64,000 bases of DNA from Chthoniobacter sp. (GTDB lineage Bacteria > Verrucomicrobiota > Verrucomicrobiia > Chthoniobacterales > Chthoniobacteraceae), in the NCBI GenBank assembly GCA_021414005.1, contig JAIOPH010000019.1, positions 1 through 64,000 on the forward strand, written 5' to 3'. The notes beneath the pieces were generated by a model, which worked only from the letters and a program-made list of their open reading frames with translations, made no database searches and was not told the origin of the DNA. Of the stretch, positions 25,658 through 38,649 are shown piece by piece (position 1 is the first letter of the stretch; every line of letters begins with the position of its first letter). A program made the position numbers and the translations under genes.

Positions 25658-28600
25658 TCAACCGCGCCGCCGTCGGCCCAGCATCCCGAGCGCACCCACA
25701 AGCAGAAGGCCGAAGGCGGATGGCTCAGGAACGACGGCACCGCCACTCAGCGCCGACGCTTTTCCACCACCGCTGAACGCCGCCGCGCCGCTAGTGAATG
25801 TGACCGTCGCGCCCGCGCCGATGCTCAGGGAGGCGAGAGTTTGGCTGACACTGCCAAAGCGCGTGTTGGCGTTCGCCTGAACCGTCGCGCTACCGGGTAC
25901 CGTGCCCAGGACACCGTTGATATTCGTGGTACCGCCGCTGGTCACGAGCGTGTCGTAAAGTTGGTCCCCGCCAAGGGTGAGCGTGCCCTCGCCGGTCTTG
26001 GTGAGGCTGCGCGCGCCGGATTGCGTGACGCTGCCAGTAATCGCCAAAGCGTCGCCCGCGGCGGTCACGGCAACGACGGTGTCGCTTCGCAATTCGACCG
26101 GCGCGCTAATCACGTGCGAGCCCGCACTGTTCGTAACGGTGGCGGAGGCTGCGCCGTTATCGAGCTTGAGCGTGCCGCCGCCGGCGTTGTCGATCTCGTA
26201 GCCGTGGGCGGCGTTGTCAAAGGTCACGGCCTTCAAGCTCGGGCTCGCACCGTCCAGACTCACGACCGGGCTGCCGGTCACGCCGCCGGCAAAGGTCGCG
26301 GTGTCCGTGGCGGTGAAGCCGGCATCAAGGCCGGGCACGCCGCCGTTCGCCTGCCAATTTGGGATCGCCACCCACGCGCCGCTGCCGGTGAGATTCCACA
26401 CGCCAAGGCCGGAATAAACGAAGCCGGAAACGCTAACGACCTGCGTGGGCAGCGCCGTATCCGCGAGGCTGCTCGCCGTGCCGTTGGACGCCAGGCCGAC
26501 GGTCACCGTGCCGGTGACCGCGCCCGCCGTCGCGGTGTTCGCCGCGCCGGCCAAACCGATGACGAGGCTGGTGGCGTTGCTGGCGGCGCCCGCGAGGTTG
26601 CTGATCGTGCCGCTGTTGTGCGTAACCGCGCCCGACGTGCCGCTGAAGGTCGCGTTCAAGCCCTCGGTAAATGTGTCGGCCGCCGCGATGTTCGTCACGG
26701 TGAGTGCAGCCGTGCCAAAGGTTCCGCCCACGCGCACGCGTCCCAGATTCACGCTGGGCGTGATCGTGCCCGCGGCTGCGAGGTTAAAGACCGCGCCGCT
26801 GACCGTGACGGTTTGCGTCGCGAGCGCGGTGTTCGCCAGTCCGCTGTTCGCGCCGCTGGAAGTCAGCAGCACATCGACCGTGCCCGTCTTCGCACCGGCC
26901 GTCGCGGTGTCGCCGAGGCTGACGGAGATCGCGGTACTCGTGCCGAGCAAATTGGTGATCGCGCCCGCCGCGCTCGCATCGCCCGTGAGATTGGCGGTCG
27001 CCGCACTGAGTCCTTCGCTGAAGCCGTCATTCGCCGCGGTGTTCGCGATCGAAAGCGCCGACGCACCGAACGTGTCGCCGACATGCACGTTGGCCAGCAT
27101 CACGGAATTTCCAATCGTGCCCGGTGCCGCGAGCCGGAAGACGCTCCCCGCGTTCACCGTGATCGTCTGCGAGCCCAGGCCGGTGGTGCCGAGCAGGCTC
27201 GTGCCCACGCCGTTGGACGTGAGCCCGACGGTGACCGTCCCGCTTTTCGCTCCGACGCTGGCCGTGTCGAGTCCGACGAACAGGCTCGCCGCATTGCTCC
27301 CGCCGGGAGCCAAAAGGCTGATCGTGCCCGAGCCCAGCGCGCCGCCGCTGCTGCCGAGAAACGCGGCGTCGAGTCCTTCCGAGAAGCCATCCGCGACGGC
27401 TTCATTGCTGATCGTCAGGGCTTGTCCCGTCACCACATCGCCCACGTGATGATTGCCGACAAAAGTCACCGGCGCGATCACGTTGGGCGACGCCAAGCGG
27501 AAGACGCTCCCTGCATTTACCGTAATGACCTGGCTGCCCAGAGCCGTCGTCCCCAGCAAACTCGTGCCCGCACCATTCGACGTGAACCCAACCGTGACCG
27601 TCCCGCTCCGACCTCCGGCTCCGGTTGTATCCAAAGTCACCACCAGGCTGGTCTCGTCGGTGTCGCCGGCTCCCAGCAGCGTGACCGTGCCCGCGCCGCT
27701 CGCGCCGCCGGTACTGCCGACAAAGGCGGCGTCGAGTTTCTCCGAGAAGCCGTCGGCGACGGCGGTGTTGGTCAGGGTGAGCACTGCGGAGGAGACGACG
27801 TCGCCGACATGATGATTGCCCAGGAATGTGATCGGTGTGGCGATCGAGCTCGCAGCCGCAAGCCGATAGACGCTCCCCGCATTCACCGTGATGACCTGCG
27901 AGCCCAGCGCGGTGGTGCCGAGCACGCTGGTGCCCGCACCGTTCGACGAAAGCCCGACGGTCACCGTGCCGCTCTTCGCACCCACGGTGCCGGTGTTCAG
28001 TCCGACTAAGAGGCTGGTGGTGTCGCTGCCCTCCGGTGCCAAAAGGCTGACCGCGCCCGTCCCACTCACGCCACCGGTGCTACCGGCAAACAGGGCGTCC
28101 AGTTTTTCGGAAAAACCGTCCGCCGTTGCGAGATTAGTCAGGCTCAGCGCCATGGGTGCGACGACGTCGCCGACGTGATGGTTGCCCGCGAAGTTGATCG
28201 GTGTGGTAATCGAGTTCGCCGACGCGAGGCGGAAGACGCTGCCGCTCACCGTGACGGTCTGCGGCGCGAGCGCGGTGTTCGCCAGTCCGCTGTTCGCGCC
28301 GCTGGAAGTCAGCAGCACATCGACCGTGCCCGTCTTCGCACCGGCCGTCGCGGTGTCGCCGAGGCTCACGGAGATCGCGGTACTCGTGCCGAGCAAGTTG
28401 GTGATCGCGCCCCCCGCGCTCGCGTCGCCGGTGAGATTGGCGGTCGCCGCACTGAGTCCTTCGCTGAAGCCGTCGTTCGCCGCGGTGTTCGTGATCGAAA
28501 GCGCCGACGCACCGAACGTCTCGCCGACATGCACATTGGCCAGCGTCACGGAATTTCCAATCGCGCCCGGTACCGCGAACCGGAACACGCTCCCCGCATT

Positions 28601-31600
28601 CACCGTGATGGTCTGCGCGGCCAGACCGGTGGTGCCGAGCAGGCTGGTATCCGCGCCGTTCGACGTCAGCCCAACGGTGACGGTCCCCGCTTTCGCTCCG
28701 ACGGTGGCGGTGTTCAGTCCGACAAGCAGGCTCGTCGCGTTGCTTCCGCCCGGGGCCAAAAGCGAGATCGTGCCGGTGCCAGTCGCCCCGCCGGTGGCGG
28801 CGGTAAAGCCAGCGTCGAGCTTTTCGGAGTAGCCGTCATCGACCCGGGTGTTGCTCAGCGCGAGCGCCTGCGCGGGGACGATGTCGCCGACGTGATGATT
28901 GCCCGCGAAGGTCACCGGCGAGATCAAGCTGGCCGTGGCGAGGCAGAAGACATTGCCCTCCACGGTCACGGTCACGGGGGCCAGCGCGGTGCTGGCGAGG
29001 TCGCTGTTGGTGCCGTCGGATGTCAGGAAAAGATCGACCGTGCCCGACTTTGGTCCCGCGCTCGCGACGTCGAGCATGGTCACGGTGATCGCGTTGCTGG
29101 TGCCGATCAGATTCGTGACGGTGCCGGACGCTTCCGCGTCGCTCTCGAAGTTGCCCGTTTGCACGCTCAGCCCCTCGCTGAACCCGTCGTTGGGCGCGGT
29201 GTTGGTGATCGGGACAGACACGCTGGCGAAGGTGCCGCCGACATGGACATTGGGCAGCGTGACCGTGGTGCCGATGACGCCAGGAGCCGCGTAGCGGAAG
29301 ACGCTCCCCGCGTTCACCGTGACAACCTGCGGAGCGAGACTCGTCGTCCCGAGCAAACTTGTCCCCGCGCCGTTGGAAGTCAGCCCGACGGTTACTGTGC
29401 CGCTCTTCGCCCCGGCGGTGTTTGTATTCAGACCGACCGACAGACTGGCGGCGTTCGTGGTGCCAGGCGTCAGCAGGGAGATCGAGCCAGCGGTGGTCGC
29501 CCCGCCGGTGCTGCCGGTGAAAGCGGCGTCGAGCCTCTCCGAAAAACTGTCCGCGGCGGCGGTGTTCGTGAGGCTCAAAGCCTGCGGGGTCACGACATCG
29601 CCGACGTGATGGTTGCCGGAAAAAGTCACCGCGCCGATCGTGTTCGCGGCGGCGAGGCGGAAGACGCTCCCGGCATTCACCGTGATGACCTGCGAGCCCA
29701 GTGCGGTGGTGCCGAGCAGGCTGGTGCCCGCACCGTTCGACGTGAACCCGACGGTGACCGTCCCGCTTTTCGCACCGACGCTGGCCGTGTCTAGTCCGAC
29801 GAGCAGGCTCGCCGCGTTGCTTCCGCCGGGGGCCAAAAGGCTGATCGTGCCCGAGCCTAGCGCGCCGCCGCTGCTGCCGATAAACGCGGCGTCGAGTCCT
29901 TCCGAGAAACCATCCGCGACGGCTTCATTGCTGATCGTCAGGGCTTGTCCCGTCACCACATCGCCGACGTGATGATTGCCGCTGAAAACAACCGGGCTGG
30001 CGATGGCGCCCGCCGCCGCGAGCCGGAAAACGCTGCCGCTTACGGTCACGGTTTGCGGTGCGAGTGCAGTATTGGCGAGACCGCTGTTCGCGCCGTTGGA
30101 AGTCCGTAGCACATCCACCGTACCCGTCTTCGCGCCGGCGGTGGCGGTGCCGCCGAGGGTCACGGAGATCGCGGTGCTCGTGCCGAGCAAATTGGTGATG
30201 GTCCCCACTGCACTTGCGTCGCCCGTGAGGTTCGCGGTGGTTGCGTTGAGGCCCTCGCTGAAGCCGTCATTTGCAGCGGTGTTCGTGATCGAAAGCGCCG
30301 ACGTACCGAAGGTGTCGCCGACGTGAACGTTGGGCAGCGTCACGGAATTTCCAATTGTGCCAGGTGCCGCGAGGCGGAAGACGCTGCCGCTAACGGTGAC
30401 GGTCTGCGGTGCGAGCGCGGTGTTGGCGAGACCGCTGTTCGCACCGCTGGAAGTCAGCAGCACATCCACCGTGCCCGACTTCACGCCGGCGGTGGCGGTG
30501 CCGCTGAGACTCACGGAGATCGCGGTGCTCGTGCCGAGCAAGTTGGTGATAGTCCCCGCTCCGCTCGCATCGCCGGTCAGGCTACCCGTCGCCGCATCGA
30601 GTCCTTCGCTGAAGCCGTCATTTGCGGCGGTGTTCGTGATCGAAAGCGCGGACGTGCCGAAGATGTCGCCGACGTGGACATTCGGGAGCGTCACCGAGTT
30701 TCCTATCGAGCCAGGCGCCGCCAGCCGGAAGACGCTCCCCGCGTTCACCGTGATGACCTGCGAGCCCAATCCGGTCGTCCCCAGCGCGCTCGTGCCCGCC
30801 CCATTCGACGTGAGCCCGACGGTCACCGTGCCGCCTTTCGCGCCGACCGCACTCGTGTCCAGACCGACCATCAAACTGCCCGCCGAAGTCGCTCCCGCCG
30901 CCAGCAAACTCACCGAGCCGCTACCGCTGGCGCCACCCGTACTACCGGTGAACGCCGCGTCGAGCGCCTCGGAAAAACCGTCCGCCGCCGCGGTGTTCGT
31001 AAGGCTCAGAGCTTGCCCCCCGACCACATCGCCGACGTGGTGGTTGCCGGAAAAAGTCACCGCGCCAATCGTGTTCGCGGTGGCCAAGCGAAAGACGCTC
31101 CCCGCATTCACCGTGATGACCTGCACGCCCAAACCCGTGGTCCCGAGCAGGCTGGTGCCCGCGCCGTTGGACGTGAGCCCCACCGTCACCGTGCCGCTTT
31201 TCGCGCCGACCGTGCCCGTGTTCAGCCCTACGAGCAGGCTCGTCGTGTTTGTGTCCTCGGGAGCGAGCAGGCTGATCGCCCCGGTCCCGGTCGCGCCGCC
31301 GGTGCTGCCGGTGAAAGCCGCGTCGAGCCGCTCGGAAAAACCGTCGTTCGCCGCGTCGTTGGTCAACGTCAGCGCTTGCGACGTCACGGTGTCGCCGACG
31401 TGGTAGTTGCCGACGAACGTCACCTGGCTGCCAATTGCGTTCGGCGCGGCGAGGCGATAGACGCTCCCCGCATTCACCGTGATGACCTGCGGGGCCAGAG
31501 CAAACGTGCCGAGCCCGCTCGTGCCGGTGCCGTTGGAGGTCAGGCTCACGGTCACGCTGCCGCTCAAAGCGCCGGCTTCGCTGGTGTCCAAGCCGACCTG

Positions 31601-34312
31601 CAGCGCGGTGCTGTTTGCGCCGGCGGCGAGCAGGCTGACCGAGCCAGTGCCGACCGCCCCACCGGTGCTCGTAACGATGGCGGCATCAAGTTTTTCCGAA
31701 AAACCGTCGGCAGCCGCAGTGTTCGTGAGGCTCAGGTTTTGCGCGGCAACCACATCGCCGACGTGATGATTTCCGCTGAAAGTGAGAGGCGTACCGATCG
31801 CGCTCGGCGCAGCGAGGCGCCAGACGTTGATCGTGTCGGTGCCGATGCCGCCTTGCAAAACCGGTGAACCGCCGACCGTGGTGTTCGTCACGGTGCCGCC
31901 GCTGGCGGTCACGAGATAGCTACCCGCCGCGGTGCTGCTGAAGGTTTGATTCGCGACCGCCTGGGCGGTTCCCGAGGCGTTCGCGGCGAGCGTGCCGCCG
32001 GTGGCGGGCGGCACCAAGGTCACTCCGGTTCCCGGCGACGCGGTGCCTCCGAGGCTGGTGTAGGAAAGCGCATCGCTATTCGCGGCGATGGTGCCGGTGT
32101 TGGTGATCGTGGTCGTGATCGTGCTCGTCCCGGAGCCGACGCGAATGTTGTGCTCTGACGCGGAGGTCGCGAGCGTGTAGGTCGTCGGCAGCAATACCGA
32201 TCCGCTGGTGACGCCGAGATACTGGTGCGTCGCGTCGCCGGAAAGAGACAGCGTGTAGTTCGTGTTGCCGATCGTGATGAGCGAATTGCTCAGGCTGAAC
32301 CCACCACTGACCAACCCGCCCCCCGCGGTGATCAATGTGTAGGCTTGCGTCCCGGTAGCGAGTCCCGTCGCTGAAGCCAGCCGCGCGACGTCGATGACGT
32401 TCGTCCCGCTCATGCTGACCGCGCCGCCGACCGTGATCCGGTCGCTGCTCGCCGCTGCGAGATCGAACCGCAGCGTCGCTCCACTCAGCGTGAGCGTGCT
32501 GCCAAGCGCCAGCGTGCCGATATTCGCGCCGTCCTGCAGGTTGATCGTCCGCGCGCCGGCATTGAGCGGACCCGTGACGTTCGCGGTGCCCGTTCCTGGA
32601 GCCGAAAGAGTTTGCGCCAGCGTGTAGGCGGGCACCGCCGAGACGTTGTAGGTCGCCCCGGCGGCGATCAAAATGCCCGACGAATTGCTGATCGAGCCGG
32701 CGTTACCGAGCGACAGCGTTCCGGCACTGATTGTCGTCGCGCCGGAATACGTGCTCGCGCCGTCAAGACTCAGCGTGCCCGTGCCTAGCTTGGTAAAGCT
32801 AACCGTGCCACCACCCACGCCAGTGGAGTCAGTCACTGCGCTGGCATAGGCGACCGTGCCCACTGCGTTCGTCGTATCGAAAGCGACAGTTGCTCCTGCT
32901 TTCAACCCATTGTTCGCAACCGTCGAAATCTGCGAGAGCAGCGTCGCGGCGTTACCCGTCGTGAAGTCAGTCGCGCCACCCACATTCAACGCCAGTGTGG
33001 TCCCGGAGTTGACGATGACATTGGCCGGCGTCCAGTTGCCGCTCACCCCGTTGTAAAGCGCGCCCGGCTTGGTGAGCTGCAGCGTCCCGCCAGTCACCGT
33101 CGTCGGACCCAGATAAGTATTCGTCCCACTCAAGCTCAGCGTGCCGGTGCCCAGTTTCTTGAAACCCACATTTCCCCCGCCGGTGCCGGTCGAGTTAGTC
33201 AGCGCGCTGGAGTAACTCACCGTCCCGGTCGCGTTGGTGGTATCAAAGCCGAAACTGGCCCCCGCTTTCAGGCCGTTGTTATTCACCGTCGAGAGCTGGG
33301 TCAGCAGGGTCGTCACGTTGGCCGGGCTGAAATCGCTCGCCCCGCCCACATTCACCGCCAGCGTCGCGCCGCTGGCCACGGTGATATTGGCCGCGGTCCA
33401 GTTCGCCGTCGTGCCGCTGTAAAGCGAACCCGGCATCGCATACTGGAGCGTCCCGCCGTTGACGTTGGTTACTCCAGTGCCTGTGCCAAAGCCGGATAGC
33501 ACCATTGTTCCCGCACCCGCCTTGGTCAGTCCGGAGCCGGCCCCGCGGCTGAACGCACCCGACAACCGGAGCGTGCCGTCCGTGACATTGGCCGTCAGCG
33601 TTTTTCCACTGGCCAGAGCGACCAGGCCGCTCAACGTGTCATCGCTCGCCGCCGTGTGCTCCAGCGTCCCCGATTCGTTCACCGCGAGGTTGTTCCTGAA
33701 AGTCGTGCCCGGCCCGGTGAGCGTGCCGAGCCGCAGCTTCGCGTTTACACCATCAATGCGGATTGCGTTGATCAGCGTATCCACTGCGCTCGCATTACCG
33801 CCGAAGCCCAAGATCGACATCGTGCCATCCACCACGCGCAATGTCGCGCCATCGAGATCGTTCGCGGCGTTGTCGAGAATCAGTTCCCCGGTGCCGCCGC
33901 TTTTCACCAACTGCACATTGGCAAACCCGCCATCCGAGACCGCCCCGATGCGGAAGTCCGCCGTGCCCGCAATCTGCAGCGTCCGTCCGTTGGCCGCGCC
34001 CAAAACCGTCGCGTTGGCCGCGAGAGCGCGCGTCGCGCCTGCCGCGTTGTTCACCGTCAGCATCGTCACCGCGCTCGAACCAGCGTTGAAAATGACATTT
34101 TCGACCAGGTTACCGCCGGTCCCTTGCAAAGTCACCACGGTGTCGGCCAGCAAATCCACGTCGTCCCCGCCGGGGTCCACGCCGAGCGTCAGCGCCTGCG
34201 CCCCCGACCATGTGACTCCGTGGGCCAGCCCGGCCAACAGCATCGAAGCGATGGAAGAGGCTAAAATCTTGCGCGCGACAGTCCGGGCTGTCGGAGGGGG
34301 TGAAAATTTCAT
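25658..34312 (-). CDS. Giant PEP-CTERM protein with autotransporter-associated strands and 15 choice-of-anchor-D-like repeats
   Basis: This ~2884-residue secreted protein has a signal peptide in its first ~32 residues. An N-terminal region (~45-700) of autotransporter-associated beta-strand repeats follows (KLGTGTLSLSGTNTYLG, TTVTGGTLQL). From ~830 to ~2625 there are 15 tandem ~120-residue repeats, each opening like SVFRLA and containing HVGD, DGFSE and TSNGAGTS. After one more beta-strand section comes a PEP-CTERM sorting tail (VPEPSAFGLLLVGALGMLG, then RRRRG). It should be processed by an exosortase/archaeosortase-like system and displayed or released at the surface. The start at 34312 follows an AAGGAGG ribosome site; the frame is open farther upstream. 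Function is probably adhesive or structural. Confidence 0.92.
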   Translation of the reverse strand: MKFSPPPTARTVARKILASSIASMLLAGLAHGVTWSGAQALTLGVDPGGDDVDLLADTVVTLQGTGGNLVENVIFNAGSSAVTMLTVNNAAGATRALAANATVLGAANGRTLQIAGTADFRIGAVSDGGFANVQLVKSGGTGELILDNAANDLDGATLRVVDGTMSILGFGGNASAVDTLINAIRIDGVNAKLRLGTLTGPGTTFRNNLAVNESGTLEHTAASDDTLSGLVALASGKTLTANVTDGTLRLSGAFSRGAGSGLTKAGAGTMVLSGFGTGTGVTNVNGGTLQYAMPGSLYSGTTANWTAANITVASGATLAVNVGGASDFSPANVTTLLTQLSTVNNNGLKAGASFGFDTTNATGTVSYSSALTNSTGTGGGNVGFKKLGTGTLSLSGTNTYLGPTTVTGGTLQLTKPGALYNGVSGNWTPANVIVNSGTTLALNVGGATDFTTGNAATLLSQISTVANNGLKAGATVAFDTTNAVGTVAYASAVTDSTGVGGGTVSFTKLGTGTLSLDGASTYSGATTISAGTLSLGNAGSISNSSGILIAAGATYNVSAVPAYTLAQTLSAPGTGTANVTGPLNAGARTINLQDGANIGTLALGSTLTLSGATLRFDLAAASSDRITVGGAVSMSGTNVIDVARLASATGLATGTQAYTLITAGGGLVSGGFSLSNSLITIGNTNYTLSLSGDATHQYLGVTSGSVLLPTTYTLATSASEHNIRVGSGTSTITTTITNTGTIAANSDALSYTSLGGTASPGTGVTLVPPATGGTLAANASGTAQAVANQTFSSTAAGSYLVTASGGTVTNTTVGGSPVLQGGIGTDTINVWRLAAPSAIGTPLTFSGNHHVGDVVAAQNLSLTNTAAADGFSEKLDAAIVTSTGGAVGTGSVSLLAAGANSTALQVGLDTSEAGALSGSVTVSLTSNGTGTSGLGTFALAPQVITVNAGSVYRLAAPNAIGSQVTFVGNYHVGDTVTSQALTLTNDAANDGFSERLDAAFTGSTGGATGTGAISLLAPEDTNTTSLLVGLNTGTVGAKSGTVTVGLTSNGAGTSLLGTTGLGVQVITVNAGSVFRLATANTIGAVTFSGNHHVGDVVGGQALSLTNTAAADGFSEALDAAFTGSTGGASGSGSVSLLAAGATSAGSLMVGLDTSAVGAKGGTVTVGLTSNGAGTSALGTTGLGSQVITVNAGSVFRLAAPGSIGNSVTLPNVHVGDIFGTSALSITNTAANDGFSEGLDAATGSLTGDASGAGTITNLLGTSTAISVSLSGTATAGVKSGTVDVLLTSSGANSGLANTALAPQTVTVSGSVFRLAAPGTIGNSVTLPNVHVGDTFGTSALSITNTAANDGFSEGLNATTANLTGDASAVGTITNLLGTSTAISVTLGGTATAGAKTGTVDVLRTSNGANSGLANTALAPQTVTVSGSVFRLAAAGAIASPVVFSGNHHVGDVVTGQALTISNEAVADGFSEGLDAAFIGSSGGALGSGTISLLAPGGSNAASLLVGLDTASVGAKSGTVTVGFTSNGAGTSLLGTTALGSQVITVNAGSVFRLAAANTIGAVTFSGNHHVGDVVTPQALSLTNTAAADSFSERLDAAFTGSTGGATTAGSISLLTPGTTNAASLSVGLNTNTAGAKSGTVTVGLTSNGAGTSLLGTTSLAPQVVTVNAGSVFRYAAPGVIGTTVTLPNVHVGGTFASVSVPITNTAPNDGFSEGLSVQTGNFESDAEASGTVTNLIGTSNAITVTMLDVASAGPKSGTVDLFLTSDGTNSDLASTALAPVTVTVEGNVFCLATASLISPVTFAGNHHVGDIVPAQALALSNTRVDDGYSEKLDAGFTAATGGATGTGTISLLAPGGSNATSLLVGLNTATVGAKAGTVTVGLTSNGADTSLLGTTGLAAQTITVNAGSVFRFAVPGAIGNSVTLANVHVGETFGASALSITNTAANDGFSEGLSAATANLTGDASAGGAITNLLGTSTAISVSLGDTATAGAKTGTVDVLLTSSGANSGLANTALAPQTVTVSGSVFRLASANSITTPINFAGNHHVGDVVAPMALSLTNLATADGFSEKLDALFAGSTGGVSGTGAVSLLAPEGSDTTSLLVGLNTGTVGAKSGTVTVGLSSNGAGTSVLGTTALGSQVITVNAGSVYRLAAASSIATPITFLGNHHVGDVVSSAVLTLTNTAVADGFSEKLDAAFVGSTGGASGAGTVTLLGAGDTDETSLVVTLDTTGAGGRSGTVTVGFTSNGAGTSLLGTTALGSQVITVNAGSVFRLASPNVIAPVTFVGNHHVGDVVTGQALTISNEAVADGFSEGLDAAFLGSSGGALGSGTISLLAPGGSNAASLFVGLDTASVGAKSGTVTVGLTSNGVGTSLLGTTGLGSQTITVNAGSVFRLAAPGTIGNSVMLANVHVGDTFGASALSIANTAANDGFSEGLSAATANLTGDASAAGAITNLLGTSTAISVSLGDTATAGAKTGTVDVLLTSSGANSGLANTALATQTVTVSGAVFNLAAAGTITPSVNLGRVRVGGTFGTAALTVTNIAAADTFTEGLNATFSGTSGAVTHNSGTISNLAGAASNATSLVIGLAGAANTATAGAVTGTVTVGLASNGTASSLADTALPTQVVSVSGFVYSGLGVWNLTGSGAWVAIPNWQANGGVPGLDAGFTATDTATFAGGVTGSPVVSLDGASPSLKAVTFDNAAHGYEIDNAGGGTLKLDNGAASATVTNSAGSHVISAPVELRSDTVVAVTAAGDALAITGSVTQSGARSLTKTGEGTLTLGGDQLYDTLVTSGGTTNINGVLGTVPGSATVQANANTRFGSVSQTLASLSIGAGATVTFTSGAAAFSGGGKASALSGGAVVPEPSAFGLLLVGALGMLGRRRRG
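26430..31825. repeat. Tandem ~360-bp coding repeats within the PEP-CTERM gene (15 copies)
   Basis: Fifteen in-frame units of about 350-365 bp encode the ~120-residue repeats. Two types alternate irregularly: long units with GNHHVGDVV and short units with NVHVGDTFG. Some copies are nearly identical over >100 bp at the DNA level (about 26820-26950 versus 28265-28400; 27250-27440 versus 29780-29970), pointing to recent duplication or gene conversion. Confidence 0.9.
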
Positions 34313-34501
34313 GTGCGGGGGTCCGCCTCCTTGGAAAGCGGAACGGCGAAATCCTACGCAGCTCTCAGCAGCTCGCCAGCAACAACTTCCTTTCCACAAA
34401 AAATATTTTACGCCAACTTCCCTGCGGAAAACTCCTTCACAGAGAAAGTTTGCCCCCCGGCGTCGCCTACGCTTCTCTCAGGGCTTTAACCAGAAAACAT
34501 C

Positions 34502-37348
<2,847 letters not shown>

Positions 37349-37355
37349 CAGCACG

Positions 37356-37420
37356 GGAAAGTAGCTTGGACTTTAGTCCAAAGTCCGCGCCCATTTGGAC
37401 TAAAGTCCAAGCTACTTTCC
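37356..37420. repeat. Perfect 25-bp inverted repeat (GTAGCTTGGACTTTAGTCCA family)
   Basis: Arms 37356-37380 and 37396-37420 are perfect reverse complements across a 15-nt spacer. Each arm contains the near-palindrome TTGGACTTTAGTCCA. It lies between acnA and the barrel gene and could act as an RNA-stabilising hairpin. A single diverged arm occurs after the barrel gene at 38549-38576. Confidence 0.92.
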
Positions 37421-37513
37421 GCCCCCGCCCAGCGCGGGGTTTTGGAGTACGGCGTCGCTGCGCCGCTTTCGGTGGCAACCATCCGCCCCACCTGCGACGT
37501 ATGGGTTGCTCGC

Positions 37514-38455
37514 ATGATACCCAAACTCACTCTCAGACCACCCCGCTCCCACCGGCTCACCGCCTTCGCCGCCCTCGCCCTTGCGACCGCCGCGTATGGC
37601 GGAGCACCGCAGACGGAGATGCTCGTCACGCCCGCACCGCAACCTTCGCACGCCGAATTCTCACTCGTCTCCGATTACGTCGGGAGCGGCAGTTTCGACG
37701 GCTCCACCGAGGCCGACGGCAACACGTTCGGAACCGCTTTCGAGGCATTCTACCGCATCCGCCTCGGCAATGCCTGGCCCGCGCAGCCCGACAGCGGCTG
37801 GTTTCTGCGATTCGGAGCCACGTCCAAGCGTTTTGATTTCGGGCAGACCGGCGATCTTCCGCTCCCGGCCCATTTGCAAAGCATCGGGGCCCGCCTCGCC
37901 CTCGAATATTTCGTCAAAGACAAGCCCGGCATTTTCCTCGAAGTCGTCCCCAGTCTGAATTTCGAGGACGAAATCGGCACCGACTCATTCCAAGTCTCCG
38001 GCCTCGCCTACGTCTCCTATCCCATCACCCCGTCCTTCATCGCCGTCGTCGGCCTCATCGGCTCCAGCAATGCCCGCAACCCCATCCTCCCCGCCGTCGG
38101 CTTCGTCTGGACGATCAATCCGGAGTGGACCGTCCTGGCCATTCCACCGCGCCCGCGCATCATCTACAGCCCCACACCCACGCTCGATCTCTGGGCCGGC
38201 GGCGAAATCGTGGGCGGGACCTTCCGCGTGGACGGCGACACCGGACGCGGGGAGAACCTACAAAGCGCCATCGTCACCTATAAAGACCTCCGCGCTGGAG
38301 CGGGCGTGACTTTCCGCGGGTGGAAACCCGCGATCGTCGAACTCGGAGCCGGTTACTCCTTCAACCGCAAATTCGACTACTACCGCGCGGAGAAAGGCTA
38401 CGCGATCGACGAGGGCGCACCCTACGTGCAACTCAAAGTCGGTCTGGCTTTTTAA
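37514..38455 (+). CDS. Predicted outer-membrane barrel protein (DUF6268-like)
   Basis: This 313-residue secreted protein has an N-terminal signal (basic MIPKLTLRPPRSHR, hydrophobic AFAALALATAAYG), then long alternating strands (FSLVSDYVGSGSFDGS, LGAGYSFNRKFDYY) and the terminal LKVGLAF with C-terminal Phe, all typical of an outer-membrane barrel. The pattern resembles DUF6268 proteins, whose role is unknown. ATG 37514 is chosen because it starts the signal peptide. Copies of the TTGGACTTTAGTCCA repeat flank the gene on both sides. A transport or structural role is guessed from topology only. Confidence 0.75.
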   Translation: MIPKLTLRPPRSHRLTAFAALALATAAYGGAPQTEMLVTPAPQPSHAEFSLVSDYVGSGSFDGSTEADGNTFGTAFEAFYRIRLGNAWPAQPDSGWFLRFGATSKRFDFGQTGDLPLPAHLQSIGARLALEYFVKDKPGIFLEVVPSLNFEDEIGTDSFQVSGLAYVSYPITPSFIAVVGLIGSSNARNPILPAVGFVWTINPEWTVLAIPPRPRIIYSPTPTLDLWAGGEIVGGTFRVDGDTGRGENLQSAIVTYKDLRAGAGVTFRGWKPAIVELGAGYSFNRKFDYYRAEKGYAIDEGAPYVQLKVGLAF

Positions 38456-38548
38456 GCCCAGCGCGGATGCACGCCAAGGCGGGCGTTGCCATTCAGGTCG
38501 GGCATGGCCTCCGCGCGGGCAGTGGGTGCCGCGCCAAGAGGGCGGGTA

Positions 38549-38576
38549 TTTTGGACTAAAGTCCAAGCTGCTTTGC
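38549..38576. repeat. Solo arm of the TTTGGACTAAAGTCCAAGCT repeat
   Basis: TTTGGACTAAAGTCCAAGCT followed by GCTTTGC matches the right arm of the 37356-37420 element with few changes. The rest of the 194-nt gap before the next gene shows nothing else recognisable. Confidence 0.8.
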
Positions 38577-38649
38577 GCTGCCCATCCGGCCGGCGTCCAC
38601 TTGCAACCCTCGCGCGCAAACCTATCCTCCCCGCACCACGCCCGGCCGC

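Noticed and set aside
26430..31825. CRISPR array or DNA satellite
   Set aside because: Units are ~360 bp and stay in frame within one gene; no short direct repeats with unique spacers were found.
25841..31867. Three very long plus-strand open frames antisense to the PEP-CTERM gene (up to 722 codons)
   Set aside because: They are Arg/Ala/Gly-rich mirror frames of a repetitive GC-rich gene; no family pattern, signal or domain was seen, while the minus frame has a signal peptide and sorting tail.
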